From contig CAJTXS010000004.1 in the NCBI GenBank assembly GCA_910583735.1, positions 1 to 23,719 of the forward strand: a DNA stretch of 23,719 bases, written 5' to 3'. The notes under the pieces are model-generated. The model did not search any database. It had not been told where the DNA came from and saw nothing but the letters and a program-made list of their open reading frames with translations. This stretch comes from an uncultured Christensenella sp. (lineage in GTDB: Bacteria > Bacillota > Clostridia > Christensenellales > UBA3700). Positions 7,453-18,400 of this stretch are shown piece after piece. A program made the translations under genes and the position numbers. The number at the start of each line of letters is the position of its first letter. The stretch's first letter is position 1.

Positions 7453-8307
7453 ATGTACGACCCTATTACATTAAAACTGAATGTGGATCCGCTGATATTG
7501 AGCGCGCTGCGCGAAGATATAACCGGCGAGGACGTCACCACCAACAGCGTTATGCCTCAGGCTTGTCAAGGCGAAGTTGATTTGATATGCAAGCAAGACG
7601 GCATAATATGCGGACTGCAAGTATTCGAGAGAGCGTTCACTCTGCTCAATGAGGATACGCAGGTAGAGCTGTATTTCAACGACGGCGAGACCGTAGCCGC
7701 GGGTCAACTTGTTGCCAAGGTGCGCGGAGACATAAGAACGCTGCTGTGCGGAGAAAGGACTGCGCTCAACTACCTGCAACGCATGAGCGGAATAGCTACC
7801 TATACCCGTTCCGTAGCAGACTTACTTAAGGGCACGTCTATCAAACTGCTCGATACGAGAAAGACCACGCCCAATAACAGAATATTCGAAAAATACGCCG
7901 TGCGCATAGGCGGCGGCAACAATCACCGCTATAACCTCACCGACGGCGTATTGCTCAAAGACAATCACATCGGAGCTGCGGGCGGAGTGCGCGAGGCGAT
8001 AGCACTGGCTAAGGAATACGCGCCATTCGTAAGGAAGATAGAAGTGGAAGTAGAGACCGTCGACATGGTTAAAGAGGCAGTAGACGCCGGCGCCGACATC
8101 ATCATGCTGGACAACATGAGCCATGCGCAGATGAAAGAGGCGATAGATTATATACACGGCAGAGCGGAGATAGAGGTGTCGGGTAATGTGACTAAGGAAA
8201 ACATCGCAAAACTTGCGGACCTCGGCGTCGATTACGTATCCAGCGGCGCTCTGACACATTCCGCGCCCATACTGGATCTCTCTCTCAAGCACTTACACGC
8301 GATATAA
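7453..8307 (+). CDS. nadC: Nicotinate-nucleotide pyrophosphorylase (quinolinate phosphoribosyltransferase)
   Basis: It converts quinolinate and PRPP to nicotinate mononucleotide, CO2 and pyrophosphate, the last of the three steps encoded in this operon. It has 284 residues, the normal length. Motifs: LREDITGEDVTT near residue 17, GERTALNYLQRMSGIAT, DTRKTTPNNRIFEKYAV, GGGNNHRYNLTDGVLLKDNH, EVEVET, IIMLDNM, EVSGNVT and SSGALTHS. I used the ATG at 7453 because GGAG lies nine bases before it and the protein then begins as family members do. A longer in-frame reading starting at 7390 would overlap nadB and add residues without family support. It lies 28 bases after nadB. Confidence 0.97.
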   Translation: MYDPITLKLNVDPLILSALREDITGEDVTTNSVMPQACQGEVDLICKQDGIICGLQVFERAFTLLNEDTQVELYFNDGETVAAGQLVAKVRGDIRTLLCGERTALNYLQRMSGIATYTRSVADLLKGTSIKLLDTRKTTPNNRIFEKYAVRIGGGNNHRYNLTDGVLLKDNHIGAAGGVREAIALAKEYAPFVRKIEVEVETVDMVKEAVDAGADIIMLDNMSHAQMKEAIDYIHGRAEIEVSGNVTKENIAKLADLGVDYVSSGALTHSAPILDLSLKHLHAI

Positions 8308-8319
8308 ATCGGGACGAAT

Positions 8320-8868
8320 ATGAACGGGGAAGAAAGAAGAACTCAATTAATCGATATCCTATCCAAGAGCGACGCGCCTGTCTCGGGTACTGTGCTTGCG
8401 CGGAAGTTGCAAGTCACAAGGCAAGCGATTGTACAGGACGTCGCCTTGCTCAAAGCTAACGGGCAACAGATATTTTCGACCAGCCGCGGCTATGTGCTGA
8501 TGGGCAACAACGAGTGCGAGAGAATATTCAAGACAATTCACTCCGACGACGACGTGGAGCAGGAACTCACGCTGATAATAGACCTCGGCGGAAAGATTAA
8601 AGACGAGTTCGTCTACCATAAGGCTTACGGCGTGGTAAAGGCGGATATGAATATCAAGTCCCGCAAGGACATAGCCGAATTTATGCAAAACATCAATACG
8701 GGCAAGTCCAAGCCGCTCAAGAATGTGACGTCGGGCTATCACTATCACACGGTGACTGCCGACGATGTGCAGACTCTCAACGAGATAGAAAGTTGCCTTA
8801 GAGAAAGAGGTTTCCTCGCCAAGCTGAACGAATACGAGCCCGTAGACTTTAGAAAAAACGAAAAGTAA
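8320..8868 (+). CDS. niaR: NiaR (YrxA) family transcriptional repressor of niacin/NAD metabolism
   Basis: 182 residues in two domains. Residues about 5-60 form a winged helix-turn-helix (HTH_11 type) with VSGTVLARKLQVTRQAIVQD. Residues about 70-175 form a 3H domain with His74, Glu82, His100 and the GYHYHT pair (His141, His143). In characterised NiaR, histidines and a glutamate of this domain bind a metal, and nicotinate acts as co-repressor. The gene sits between nadC (12-base gap) and nadA (10-base gap), so it is probably autoregulated with the operon. A candidate operator overlaps the -35 at 6040-6049. The ribosome site is weak (GGGACG). Confidence 0.93.
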   Translation: MNGEERRTQLIDILSKSDAPVSGTVLARKLQVTRQAIVQDVALLKANGQQIFSTSRGYVLMGNNECERIFKTIHSDDDVEQELTLIIDLGGKIKDEFVYHKAYGVVKADMNIKSRKDIAEFMQNINTGKSKPLKNVTSGYHYHTVTADDVQTLNEIESCLRERGFLAKLNEYEPVDFRKNEK

Positions 8869-8878
8869 TAGGTATATT

Positions 8879-9799
8879 ATGTTGACTACAACGACATTGC
8901 AAAACGAAATTATAAGACTGAAAAAGGAGCTGGACGTATGTATCCTCGCTCACGCCTACCAAAGCCACGACATATGGGAAGTTGCCGACTATGTAGGCGA
9001 CTCCTACGGCTTAAGCGTACAGGCGGCCGGCGCCAAGCAGCAGACGGTGCTGATGTGCGGCGTCCGCTTTATGGCGGAGACGGTCAAGATACTCTCTCCC
9101 GATAAGCGCGTAATACTGTCTCATTCGCAGGCGGGCTGTCCCATGGCGGAACAGATTACCGTAGATGAGATCAACGAGCTTAAGAAGCAATATCCCGACT
9201 ACTCCGTAGTGGCTTACATCAATACTACTTCGCAATTAAAGACCGTATGCGACGTGTGCGTGACGTCGGCGTCGGCGGTTAAAGTAATCGACAACATGGA
9301 CAGCGATAAGATACTGTTTATACCCGACTGCAATCTCGGCGCATGGGTTGCCGAGAAACTGCCTCATAAACAATTCAAATTCGTAAACGGCGGCTGCCCC
9401 GTGCACGCGGCCGTCAGAGAGGACGACGTACTGCATGCCAAGAAGCTGCATCCCGATGCAAAGCTGCTCGTACACCCCGAATGCCTATCCGAAGTAGTCA
9501 AGCACGCCGATTACGCAGGCAGCACGACAGGCATAATGGACTATGCCAAGTCATGTCCCGCAGACGAGTACATCGTCGGCACGGAGAACAGCATCGTCCA
9601 GCACCTGCAATACGCTTGTCCCGACAAGAAATTCTATCCCTTATCCAAGGACTGCGTGTGCAACAATATGAAGCTCACTACCCTCGTCGATATATATAAT
9701 TGCTTGAGAGGCGCAGGCGGAGAAGATATCTCGCTTAGTCCCGACGTAATGAGCAAGGCGCGCCGTTGCATAGACAATATGCTTGCGCTCGGCAATTGA
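8879..9799 (+). CDS. nadA: Quinolinate synthase
   Basis: This [4Fe-4S] enzyme condenses iminoaspartate (from NadB) with dihydroxyacetone phosphate to quinolinate, the substrate of NadC. It has 306 residues, typical of the short NadA class. Motifs: ILAHAYQ near 22, GDSYGLS near 40, GVRFMAETVKILSP near 61, AGCPMA (Cys87), GGCPVHA (Cys173), LVHPEC near 197, TENSIV near 235, and CVCNNMK (Cys261). Cys87, Cys173 and Cys261 are the likely cluster ligands from their spacing; further cysteines (60, 202, 259) lie nearby. It is the last gene of the operon, placed after niaR rather than next to nadB, an uncommon order. Confidence 0.96.
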   Translation: MLTTTTLQNEIIRLKKELDVCILAHAYQSHDIWEVADYVGDSYGLSVQAAGAKQQTVLMCGVRFMAETVKILSPDKRVILSHSQAGCPMAEQITVDEINELKKQYPDYSVVAYINTTSQLKTVCDVCVTSASAVKVIDNMDSDKILFIPDCNLGAWVAEKLPHKQFKFVNGGCPVHAAVREDDVLHAKKLHPDAKLLVHPECLSEVVKHADYAGSTTGIMDYAKSCPADEYIVGTENSIVQHLQYACPDKKFYPLSKDCVCNNMKLTTLVDIYNCLRGAGGEDISLSPDVMSKARRCIDNMLALGN

Positions 9800-9912
9800 C
9801 GGGCAAGCATTACTTGCTTGGCGACATCTTGCCGACATACAGAGCATTACCATATCAAGAGCATTAACTTAATTATTAGGTATACACAACAAGATTTTTA
9901 TATAAAATTCAC

Positions 9913-9948
9913 GCTGTCGATTGACCGTTTATGCGGTCAATCGATAGC
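9913..9948. other. Long perfect hairpin downstream of nadA
   Basis: GCTGTCGATTGACCG (9913-9927), loop TTTATG, CGGTCAATCGATAGC (9934-9948). This is a 15-bp stem with one G-U or G-T pair on one strand. No T-run follows on either side, so it is not a standard intrinsic terminator. It might protect the nadA 3' end, act as a U-tract-less terminator, or be a protein-binding site. Confidence 0.6.
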
Positions 9949-10248
9949 AACACATAACAATCAATCGGTTATATCTTGATTAACCCGCGCTGTAGAAATA
10001 GCGCGCCCGTAGCTTAATTAAGCACATAGCTTGATAACAATCTTCCTATAATTGCTCTTTAAGGCATATTTGTCTTAGTCTCAACTTAAACGCTACTTTA
10101 ACTTAGACGCTGTAAAGATTTAAGCAATAAGAAATTATCTGATATTGTAATTAATTAAAGGCAATGTGGAGAAGCGCAATCGATTAGCTATGTAATAAAA
10201 ATCAATGTAATACTGCATCACGAATCGACATGACGCTCAGATTAAAAA

Positions 10249-10274
10249 AGCAGACCCAAACGGTCTGCTTTCTT
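10249..10274 (-). terminator. Intrinsic terminator of the surface-protein operon
   Basis: The stem AGCAGACC (10249-10256) pairs with GGTCTGCT (10262-10269) around a five-base loop. On the minus strand it is followed by a run of T (from 10249 down to 10244), 22 bases after the stop of the 701-residue protein. On the plus strand TTTCTTATT follows, so it may act in both directions. Confidence 0.85.
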
Positions 10275-10295
10275 ATTAACTTGATTGCCTAACGC

Positions 10296-12401
10296 TTACT
10301 CTGCGTCCTGCTGCTCTTGCGCGTCGGAAGCGTCTTCGACTTGCTCGACTTCTTCCGCAGCTACCTCGGCAGACTCGTCTGCGACAGGCTCGTCCTCGGC
10401 TGCCTCGACAGCATTCTCCCCGTCGACCTTCGCATCTGTTTCATCCTGCGCCGCATCGAATTCCTCGCTGCTTACGGCTACATCGTCGGTCGTATCGGCG
10501 TCGCTCTCTGCCGCGACATCGGTCTCTTCTGCTGCGACTTCGTCGGCATTAGTCTCTGCATCCGCAGCTTCTTCCGCCTTGGCTGCCTCTGCCTCCGCTA
10601 ATAACGCCTGCGCCTCTTGCTCCGGCAAGTCCTCGAGCGACGTTCCGAACAGAGCTTCGCTCGCCTTAACTAACTTGCGCTTAATCAAGCCGTCGCCTAT
10701 CAGCGTACCCGTAGTACGGAAAGCTATATCGGCAGCGAAATCAGTCTCGACATACGTGCGCTTCTTGTCCACGCCAAGCATTGCCATTACCGTCTCGATA
10801 AGATCCTTAGCATACTTAAAGCGTCTGCCGTTCTTAATCCTGTACAGCAACGGAGTGTCGGCGAGACTTGTTATCTCGGAGACGTCCTCTACCTTGTACT
10901 TGGTATCGGCATACTGAGCGGGATCGAGCGGCAGATAAATGCACAGAGTCTTTCCTCTTACTGCAAACCTTGCCACAATATTCTTGCCCAGTCTGAAGCT
11001 CTCTCTCTTCTTGCTTATTCTTGCGCTGACTTTCCTGTAAGAGAGCAGCAAGTTCTTAAGCTCGGAGTAATATGCCTTGGTATGGTCGTAGGTCTGGATC
11101 AATCTTGCCATATAGCACTTCTCCAATACGACCTTCATGCCCTCTTCCTCGGATACGAGATACTCCTGCTCGTCGTCCTCTATAACGGTCGCGACAGGTA
11201 CTTCCTCATCATCATCGTCGTCTTCGGGCTCTTCCTCGGGCTCGGGTTCTGTTACAGGCTCTTCTGCAGGCTCCTCAACGGGTTCCTCGACAGGCTCGGG
11301 CTGAACTTCTTCAACGACAGGCTCTTCCTGTACGGGCTCTTCCTCTTGGACGACTGGCTGCTCTTCTGTCTGCGTCGCAGCTGCTGCCTTAGCATCCTCG
11401 TCTGCGAACTTCTTGCGCTTGATTACGGCAGCCACGAGTACCGCTATCGCCATTAATATCGCGATTACACCCAACACGGTAGTGAGCACTTGCAACGCTC
11501 CGGTCGCGCCTGCTGCGGAAAGAAGCATAGGGGCAAGGGCAAAACCTGCAAGGTTGATATCCTTCTTTTTGCGATTTCTCTTCTTATTTTTCTTGCCGCC
11601 GCTCTTTGCGACATCTCCGTCGGCGACAGCTTCGTCAACCGAAAGCTCCGCATCTTCCGCCTGCTCTTCCTCGGTCGCCGCAACTTCCGTATCTGCGTCC
11701 CCGACCGTATCGCCATCTTCCGCCGCAGATTGATCTGTCGTCTCCTCGGATACCGATACATCTTCCGATGCGTCGGTTACGTTATCGGACTCGACCTCCG
11801 CAGTATCTGCCGCAACGTCAATCTTTTCTGCGCTTTCGGCTGCATCTTCGGTTGCGTCAACGGCGTCTTCGGCGACAGTCTCCGTCTGCTCTGCAACAAC
11901 CGCTTCTTCCTCGCCGTCTGCCGCAGTATCGGTTGCTTCAATCACGCTATTGGCTTCGCCTTCTTCGGCGACATCCGCTGCGGGTTCCGCATCAGCGTCT
12001 GATTGAGCCTCTTGAGCTACTTCTTCGCTGTCGGAAGCGACGGCGTCCGAATCCTCGTTGTCATCTGCCTTAGGCTCGGTCTCTGCATCCTCTTGCGCCT
12101 GTTCCTCGCCGGCATCTTCCGATGCCTCGGAGAGTTGCGCTTCAGCTGCCGCATCGGATGTCTCGGCACCTTGAGCGTCCTCTGTCGCGCCCTCGGCGTC
12201 CGTCTGCTCTGCATTGGCGTCGTCCGTCGCAGTAGTATCCGCGACAGCCTGCTCGCTGCCCTTCCTCTTCCAAAGGATGATCGCTACGAACGCTACTACT
12301 TCCAATATTATCAACACTACGAGCACCGCTGTGAATGCCGCGAGTGTGGTATTGGCGTCCCAAGAGAGGTTTTTACCGAATAAACTAATTGCACTTAACA
12401 T
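10296..12401 (-). CDS. Acidic two-anchor membrane protein with conserved clostridial C-terminal domain of unknown function
   Basis: 701 residues; I know no named family. Residues about 19-44 form a hydrophobic segment ending WKRKG. Residues about 48-265 are a long low-complexity stretch made almost only of Ala, Glu, Asp, Ser, Thr and Val. A basic patch (KKNKKRNRKKK, near 270) precedes one or two further hydrophobic segments (about 280-332), closed by KRKK. A Glu/Pro/Val repeat region with EPVEEPVEEP and a DDDDDD run follows. Residues about 425-560 are a compact domain starting YMARLIQTYDHTKAYYSELK, with SYRKVSARISKKRESFRLG, GKTLCIYLPLDPAQYADTKY and DTPLLYRIKNGRRFKYAKDL. I recall this domain in many uncharacterised clostridial proteins. 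The C-terminus is again acidic. A strong ribosome site (AAGGGAGGT) overlaps the upstream stop. It is cotranscribed with the giant surface gene 14 bases away, so a joint role at the envelope is inferred. Confidence 0.85.
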   Translation of the reverse strand: MLSAISLFGKNLSWDANTTLAAFTAVLVVLIILEVVAFVAIILWKRKGSEQAVADTTATDDANAEQTDAEGATEDAQGAETSDAAAEAQLSEASEDAGEEQAQEDAETEPKADDNEDSDAVASDSEEVAQEAQSDADAEPAADVAEEGEANSVIEATDTAADGEEEAVVAEQTETVAEDAVDATEDAAESAEKIDVAADTAEVESDNVTDASEDVSVSEETTDQSAAEDGDTVGDADTEVAATEEEQAEDAELSVDEAVADGDVAKSGGKKNKKRNRKKKDINLAGFALAPMLLSAAGATGALQVLTTVLGVIAILMAIAVLVAAVIKRKKFADEDAKAAAATQTEEQPVVQEEEPVQEEPVVEEVQPEPVEEPVEEPAEEPVTEPEPEEEPEDDDDDEEVPVATVIEDDEQEYLVSEEEGMKVVLEKCYMARLIQTYDHTKAYYSELKNLLLSYRKVSARISKKRESFRLGKNIVARFAVRGKTLCIYLPLDPAQYADTKYKVEDVSEITSLADTPLLYRIKNGRRFKYAKDLIETVMAMLGVDKKRTYVETDFAADIAFRTTGTLIGDGLIKRKLVKASEALFGTSLEDLPEQEAQALLAEAEAAKAEEAADAETNADEVAAEETDVAAESDADTTDDVAVSSEEFDAAQDETDAKVDGENAVEAAEDEPVADESAEVAAEEVEQVEDASDAQEQQDAE

Positions 12402-12415
12402 CGTATATACCTCCC

Positions 12416-15400
12416 TTAAGCACCCTTTTTCTTGCCGGTGGTCAATACGACTGCCAGCGCGCCTGCCAACACTACTACGGAAGCTACCACTGATATCAGA
12501 GCTACCTCTATCTTGGCGCCCGACTTAATCTCGAAGGAGCCTACCACCTTTCTGATACCGTCGTAGTTGGCTGTTGACTCTACGGAGAGCTGCACCCAAT
12601 ACTTGCCTGCGGGAGCGTTGTCGAAACTGCCCGTATACTCGTTGGTACATGCCTCATCCGTATAATACTTGATTGTAGCGGTTACGCCTTCGATATTGGT
12701 AATCGTAGGCAACTTCTCCTCGCCGGGCGTCTCGCCGGAAATCCAGTCGGGACGAGTATACTCGCTTATCTCCACGGTTGCCTTGGCGATTGTGAAGACC
12801 TTTTCCCTGTCGCCTGCGGCAATGGTATAGTTGGCGTCTGCGGTACCGGTAATGACTGCGGTATAGCTTCCGACATTCTTAGCCGCGCCTTCTACAGCGA
12901 ATACGGTATTGCCCTCGCCCGCTACAGCGCCCTCTGCCACAATGGTAGGAAGCTGCAACTTGCCGTTATAAGTGAGTTGAGTGTTACCCCACGATATCGT
13001 GACTTCCTTAGGATTGATTATGAATCTCTTGGACAACACGATATCAGAAGGCAGGCGGTAGTTGGGATTGGTTACACCGACCAATCTGAGCAGATGTTCG
13101 CCTGCATCCTTAGCCTCGCCGTCGAATATGAATTCGCAAGGTTCGGGCTCGTTCTCGACAAGACTGCCCAGCGTCGCCATGGAAGCGCCCTGCATATTGC
13201 CGTTATAGGTAAACACATCGTTGCTGCTCCAATTTACAGTCACGGGACGGGGCACAATCGAGAACTCCGTAGAGAGTACTTTGCCCGCCGGCAGGCAGTA
13301 GTTGGTATTATTGACTACCGCGTTGACGACTGCAATATAACCTGTGCCTACATTCTTCTGTACGCCCGCTACGCCCAATCTCCAGCTTTGGTTATTGAAC
13401 CTATCTCTGTCGTAATCGGTAGCGAAGTTCTGTATACGGGCATAAGGACGCTGGAACGTTCCGTCATAGCGCAACTGAATTACATTTTCCAAGCTCTCGT
13501 CGCCTACCCAAACAACCTCTATCTCTCTCGGAGCAATAGTGAATTGATGTGAGGGAGATGCGACTTGATAGTTTGTGTTACCCAAATCCGCCACATCTAT
13601 GTTATGAGTACCTGCGTTGATATAACCTTCGATACTGAGCTGTATGTTGCTTAGCGTATCGCCGTTGACCAGTCCTTCTATTGTATATTCAGGGCGATGC
13701 ATCGCGCCGTCGTACACGAATGAGCTGTCTGCCCATACCACGGTTACGGACTTGGCATCGATGATATACGCCTGCTCGTTGCAGCCGTCGGCAAAGGATA
13801 TATCGAACCAGCTGCTATCATAACCGCTGACTAAAGTATAACCGATGTCATAGCTGCCCTTGTCGGCGGAGTTGCCGCCCTTGACGAATTGAAGCAACGT
13901 ATTGAGATCGACCGCGAGCTCAGTACCGCTATAGGATATCGAGCCGCGCTCGAAGATCTGCTCGGAAGTCAATTCCGCATCGCCGTAAACCACGTTGATG
14001 GGATTGAGACTAATCACTATCTTCGCCACCTGTACGCTTATAGCTATCGTACCTCTGAAATCATTGTGATTAGGTATGCTGACGATAAAGGATATCTCGG
14101 TATTGTTGGATGTACCGTTGATTGCGAGATCAGCAGCCTCGCACTCGTTACCTTCGGCATTCAAATACTTGATAGTAGCCTGACTCCAATCCACATCGCC
14201 GTGCAGACTTACGTAAGGCACTCCGCTATCGTTGGAGCCGGTGAGCCAAGCCTTAACGTCGGGCACTAAAGCCGCGCCGTTGTACTCTGCCTCGTCGTAT
14301 ATGGACCTGTTGATGTCGAGATCGGCAGCTTCTATCTCATATATACCGTGACCATCGACGGTAGCATTACCATCTTTATCTTGACCCTTAAAGGTCACAT
14401 CATAGTTAGCGCTATTGCACTCGCCTACGATGCTGTAGGTGCCTACATCGAGATAATTCTTGCCCTGGCTGAGAGCAGCGTCCAGTCTGATAGATATTAC
14501 CTGACCGTCTTCGGCGATGAATCCGTCGCCTTCGACTTCCCAACCGTTGCTGCTGGGATAAGGCAAGACGTCGCTATCCTTTACGCCATAGGTGTTGCTC
14601 TGATACTTAAGTACTACGGTGACTTTCTTAGCTACTATCTTATAGCTTAAGGTGTCATCTGCGCTTATCTCGTAATTATCTGCGCCATCTCCGCTCAATA
14701 CCGCGGTAGCAATATACTCGCCCGCATTTTTAGAACGTCCCGTCCTATCCACTCTGTTGAGCACCTTGACGACGTAGTTGACATCAAGACCGCTGTCTTG
14801 AGCGAGTAGCCCCTTAGCCTTTGCGGTAATCTCGGGCAACAGACCGTTATATACGTAGCCGTACATAAACTTGCTCGCATCGTCGTACGAGCTGTCCCAG
14901 CCCGTGCCGCCCTTGGTCCACTCAATGTTGATTACTTTAGCCTTTACGTTGTACGCGCCCGCATTGCAAGCCGTACCGTCGCCCTTAAGCGCATAGGTTA
15001 CGACGTAGTTATTCTTGCTCTCGTCAGCGAAGTAATGTCTTACTCTGTAGCTTCCCTTGTTGACAATGCCGCTCAATGCCACATCGCTGGAGCCTACTAC
15101 TCTGAACAGGAATTCGCTCTTGATATCGTTATTGACTGTTCCGTCGCTTTCCTTGACATCGTCGCCGATAAGAGTAATGTTGCAGTTATTCCACAGCCAA
15201 TCGGAATCGGGCAACGCCGTGCCGTACTGTACAGCCTCAGCCGCGTCCATCTCTATGGTAACGTTTACCTGCTCTATCTGAAGCGTGATTACCTTAGGCT
15301 CGGAATCGTTATGGCTGTCTGCCGTCACCTTGACCTGTATGGAATAGGTGGAAGCATCTCTTACTGTTATGCTTTCTGCCCACGCTCCGTTAAACTCGAC

Positions 15401-18400
15401 ACCGCCGTCTGCGCCTACGGTACCCAACCTATAATATATATTATGATTGAGACTGAGACCGTCGCCGGACAATCTTATCGCGTCTTCGCCCAAGACGGGA
15501 GTATAATCTCTGCCGTTGTATTTACGCGAAGGCAGCTGATTGATGGATATATCGCTGTTAGCCTTGTCTATAGACAACTGACCGTATGCCTGAGCAGTGT
15601 TACCCTCGCACTGGAAAGTAACTGTATAATCCTTGCAAGCATCGGCGACTACGCCCACAATCTTGTAGGTATCTGCAGGATAATAGTTCAATCCGTCTAT
15701 GGGATTTCTGAGCTCTACACTAAGCGAGAAGATGTCCGCGCTGTCGTCGCCTGCCACAAGTCCCGCGCCGCCTATCTCGAAGGAAGTACCTACTTCCTTA
15801 AGTCTCGACTTGAATGTCTCGACGGAAGCCGCCGCGCTGCCGTAGGTGTAACTGTGATTCTTAATAGTTACGGTTATCTCTCTGGGCACAATTTTGAACG
15901 TCTTGCTGAGGTTAGCTGCTGGTACGCCCTCTATAGTGTAGAAGCTGTCGGTACGTACGCCTGTGATATTGACGGTATAGGTACCTACATACTTGGAGTG
16001 TCCGCCCACGAGCTGTACGCCTGCGGGAGGCACGGTCTCGACGAACAGCGTGCCGTCGTCGACCTCGAATGCCAAGTTACTTATCACGGGAGTGGGATGC
16101 TTGTGGTCGCCGTATACCTGCTCGCTTACTTCGTCCCAATTCCAATCGACGGTAATCTTACGCTTAACTACCTTGTAGACGGACTGATTGCAATCATTCT
16201 CGAAACCTATGTTGAAGTTCTCTCCGATCTCGGAATTGAGATACTTGACATATACCGAGTAATCGGCAATAGCATTGTGCTTGCCGCTCAAATCGCTGCC
16301 GCTGCCCGAACCTACCGTGAACTCTATTAAGGTCTTGAGCTTAGCGATAGCTTGAGTCAAGCCGAGCTCGACGCCGCCTTCTTTAAGACCCTTGACTGCG
16401 GTAATGTTAAGCCTGTCAAACAACTCGTCGGACGTAAGCACGTTATCTCCGTACTCTACCTGTACATTGCCGGTGATCGTGATAAGCACGCTCGACTCGG
16501 ACACCGTGATTATGGACGAGCCGATATAGTCATTGTAATTGGCTGCCGTGACATATACGTGATATACATAATATCCCTTTTCTCTGAACGGACCGGCAGA
16601 ATCTTGGTTATACAAGGGGCTGCCGATAGGAGGTCTGTTGTTGGGGTTAGCTCCGACATTAGCCTGCTCGAGAGTATCGTATCTGGTAGTAGCGGTGACT
16701 TTTATCTGCAACGTATCCTTGATTACGCCCTCGATATCTCCGCCTGCGGGGAACGCGACGAAAGTCCTAAGCTTAGCCATATCATAATAATGATCGGTTG
16801 CGTCGTAGTCGATAAGTCCGGTCCTGCCCAGCCACTGCATGGTAGCTTTGGTAATCTCGAATATACCTGCCTTACCGTAATACTGATCGTACTTGATATC
16901 GCCGTCGCAAGTCTCCGAATAATCGCCGGAGAAGATTACTTCGTAGTTATTGACGATTGCTCCGGTAGCTCTGTCGCTTACGCCGCCGATGATAGGATAC
17001 TTGCCTACGTTATAATAGGTAGATCCCGATCCGCTCTGTACGGGAGTATAGAGCGTATAATTCTGATAGTGGTCGCCTATGAATTCCACAGCCGAACCGT
17101 AGCTCCAGTTGGTCTGAGCAGCGGTAAGATCTCCCAGTCTGTTCTTATTGTCGCTGGAATTGGCTGAACCGTACAGAACGCTCATATTCTTAATCTTGAC
17201 TATGACCGTCCTCTTGACGATATTAAAGTCATAGGTAGCGCCGGAGACTATCTTGTAATTGTGCTGGTTGCGAGGGTCGGTGAGTCTCGCGCTTGCCGTT
17301 ACTGCTCCGACATTTACCTGCGATATAGCGTCTACATAAGGTACGACGGTATCGCCTTCCACCAATCCGGAAGATACGTCGGCGCTTGCCGCGGGCACAG
17401 GAGACTTATTGTCATAGACATACTCGCTGTCACTCTTCCAGCTTGCGCTCGCGCCCTTTGCCCATTTGACGGTGAGCTCCTTCTGCTCGATTATATACGC
17501 GCCGTTGTTGCATGCGGCGGTATAGTTAAACGTGTAGTTGGTAAGAGGCTCGTCTACGCCCGTCTTAGCCCTGTGATACACGGTATAGCTGCCTACGGCT
17601 GCTCTGTTGCCGTAAGTTTCTATCTGCATTTCGCCGCCGAGAGAGTCGATAGATCTGTCCTGAACATAGAACTCAAGGAAATTCGACACATCGAACTGCG
17701 GCGTGCCAAACGTATAGCTTACGTTGAAGTTAGCCTTAATCTGAGCATTGTCGGGGATTGCGGAACCGTAAACTGCGGTATACTTATCCATCGATACATT
17801 GATGACCGCCTTGCTTATGGTTACGGTATAAGAGCCTACAGCCTCTTTATGATTCTTGACTTTAATCTTGTAGTAGATTGTATAAGCCAAGGCATTGCCG
17901 GAGGCGTCGGTCTTAACGTCTTTAATCTTGATTTCCGAAGCGTAGCCCGTGCCGTCGGTCAAGGTATACAGAGCGCTCAGTCCCGCCATATTAAGCTCGA
18001 CGTCGCCCTTTACTCTGCCCTCAGCGTCGGGATCGCCCTGTATCTGAGCGGTAGGGATAGAGCAGTCCTGCTCCACGCCTATATAAGGCATAGGCGCCAC
18101 CTGACCTCTCGTAATCGTAAGAGTAGCCTCTGTCACGGTAAACTTACCGTCTCTGCCGCTTATGCTGCCTGTAAATGTGACATTATAGTTGCCCGATATC
18201 TCGTTATCTACCTTAGTACCGACTATGGTATGAGATTCGCCCACATTTATATATGCGCCTCCGTCGGGAACAGTCGCGCTGATAGTGAGCGCAAATATAT
18301 CGCCCGCGCTGTGACCGGATACAAGTCCGTCTCCGCTTATTGCATATACGCCGCTGTTGGATGCGAAGTCCGCATCGAGATCTCTTTGCATATCCTGAGC

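Larger units (their letters stand above)
9800..10295. other. Gene-free gap between nadA and the acidic membrane protein gene
   Basis: This 496-base region separates convergent units. No ORF or RNA gene was recognised. It contains a 15-bp-stem hairpin (9913-9948), a smaller GCGCT...AGCGC stem near 9987-10004, a 12-bp palindrome GCTTAATTAAGC (10012-10023), and a hairpin terminator (10249-10274). The rest is AT-rich with no clear signal. Confidence 0.6.

Noticed and set aside
10031..10052. Promoter TTGATA...TATAAT after nadA
   Set aside because: The two boxes are only 10 bases apart, and no gene or terminator follows in a sensible position.
12650..12770. LPTIT in the giant protein as a sortase motif
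   Set aside because: It is not LPXTG, lies well upstream of the C-terminal helix, and is inside a repeat domain; LPGGR near the N-terminus is likewise not a sorting signal.
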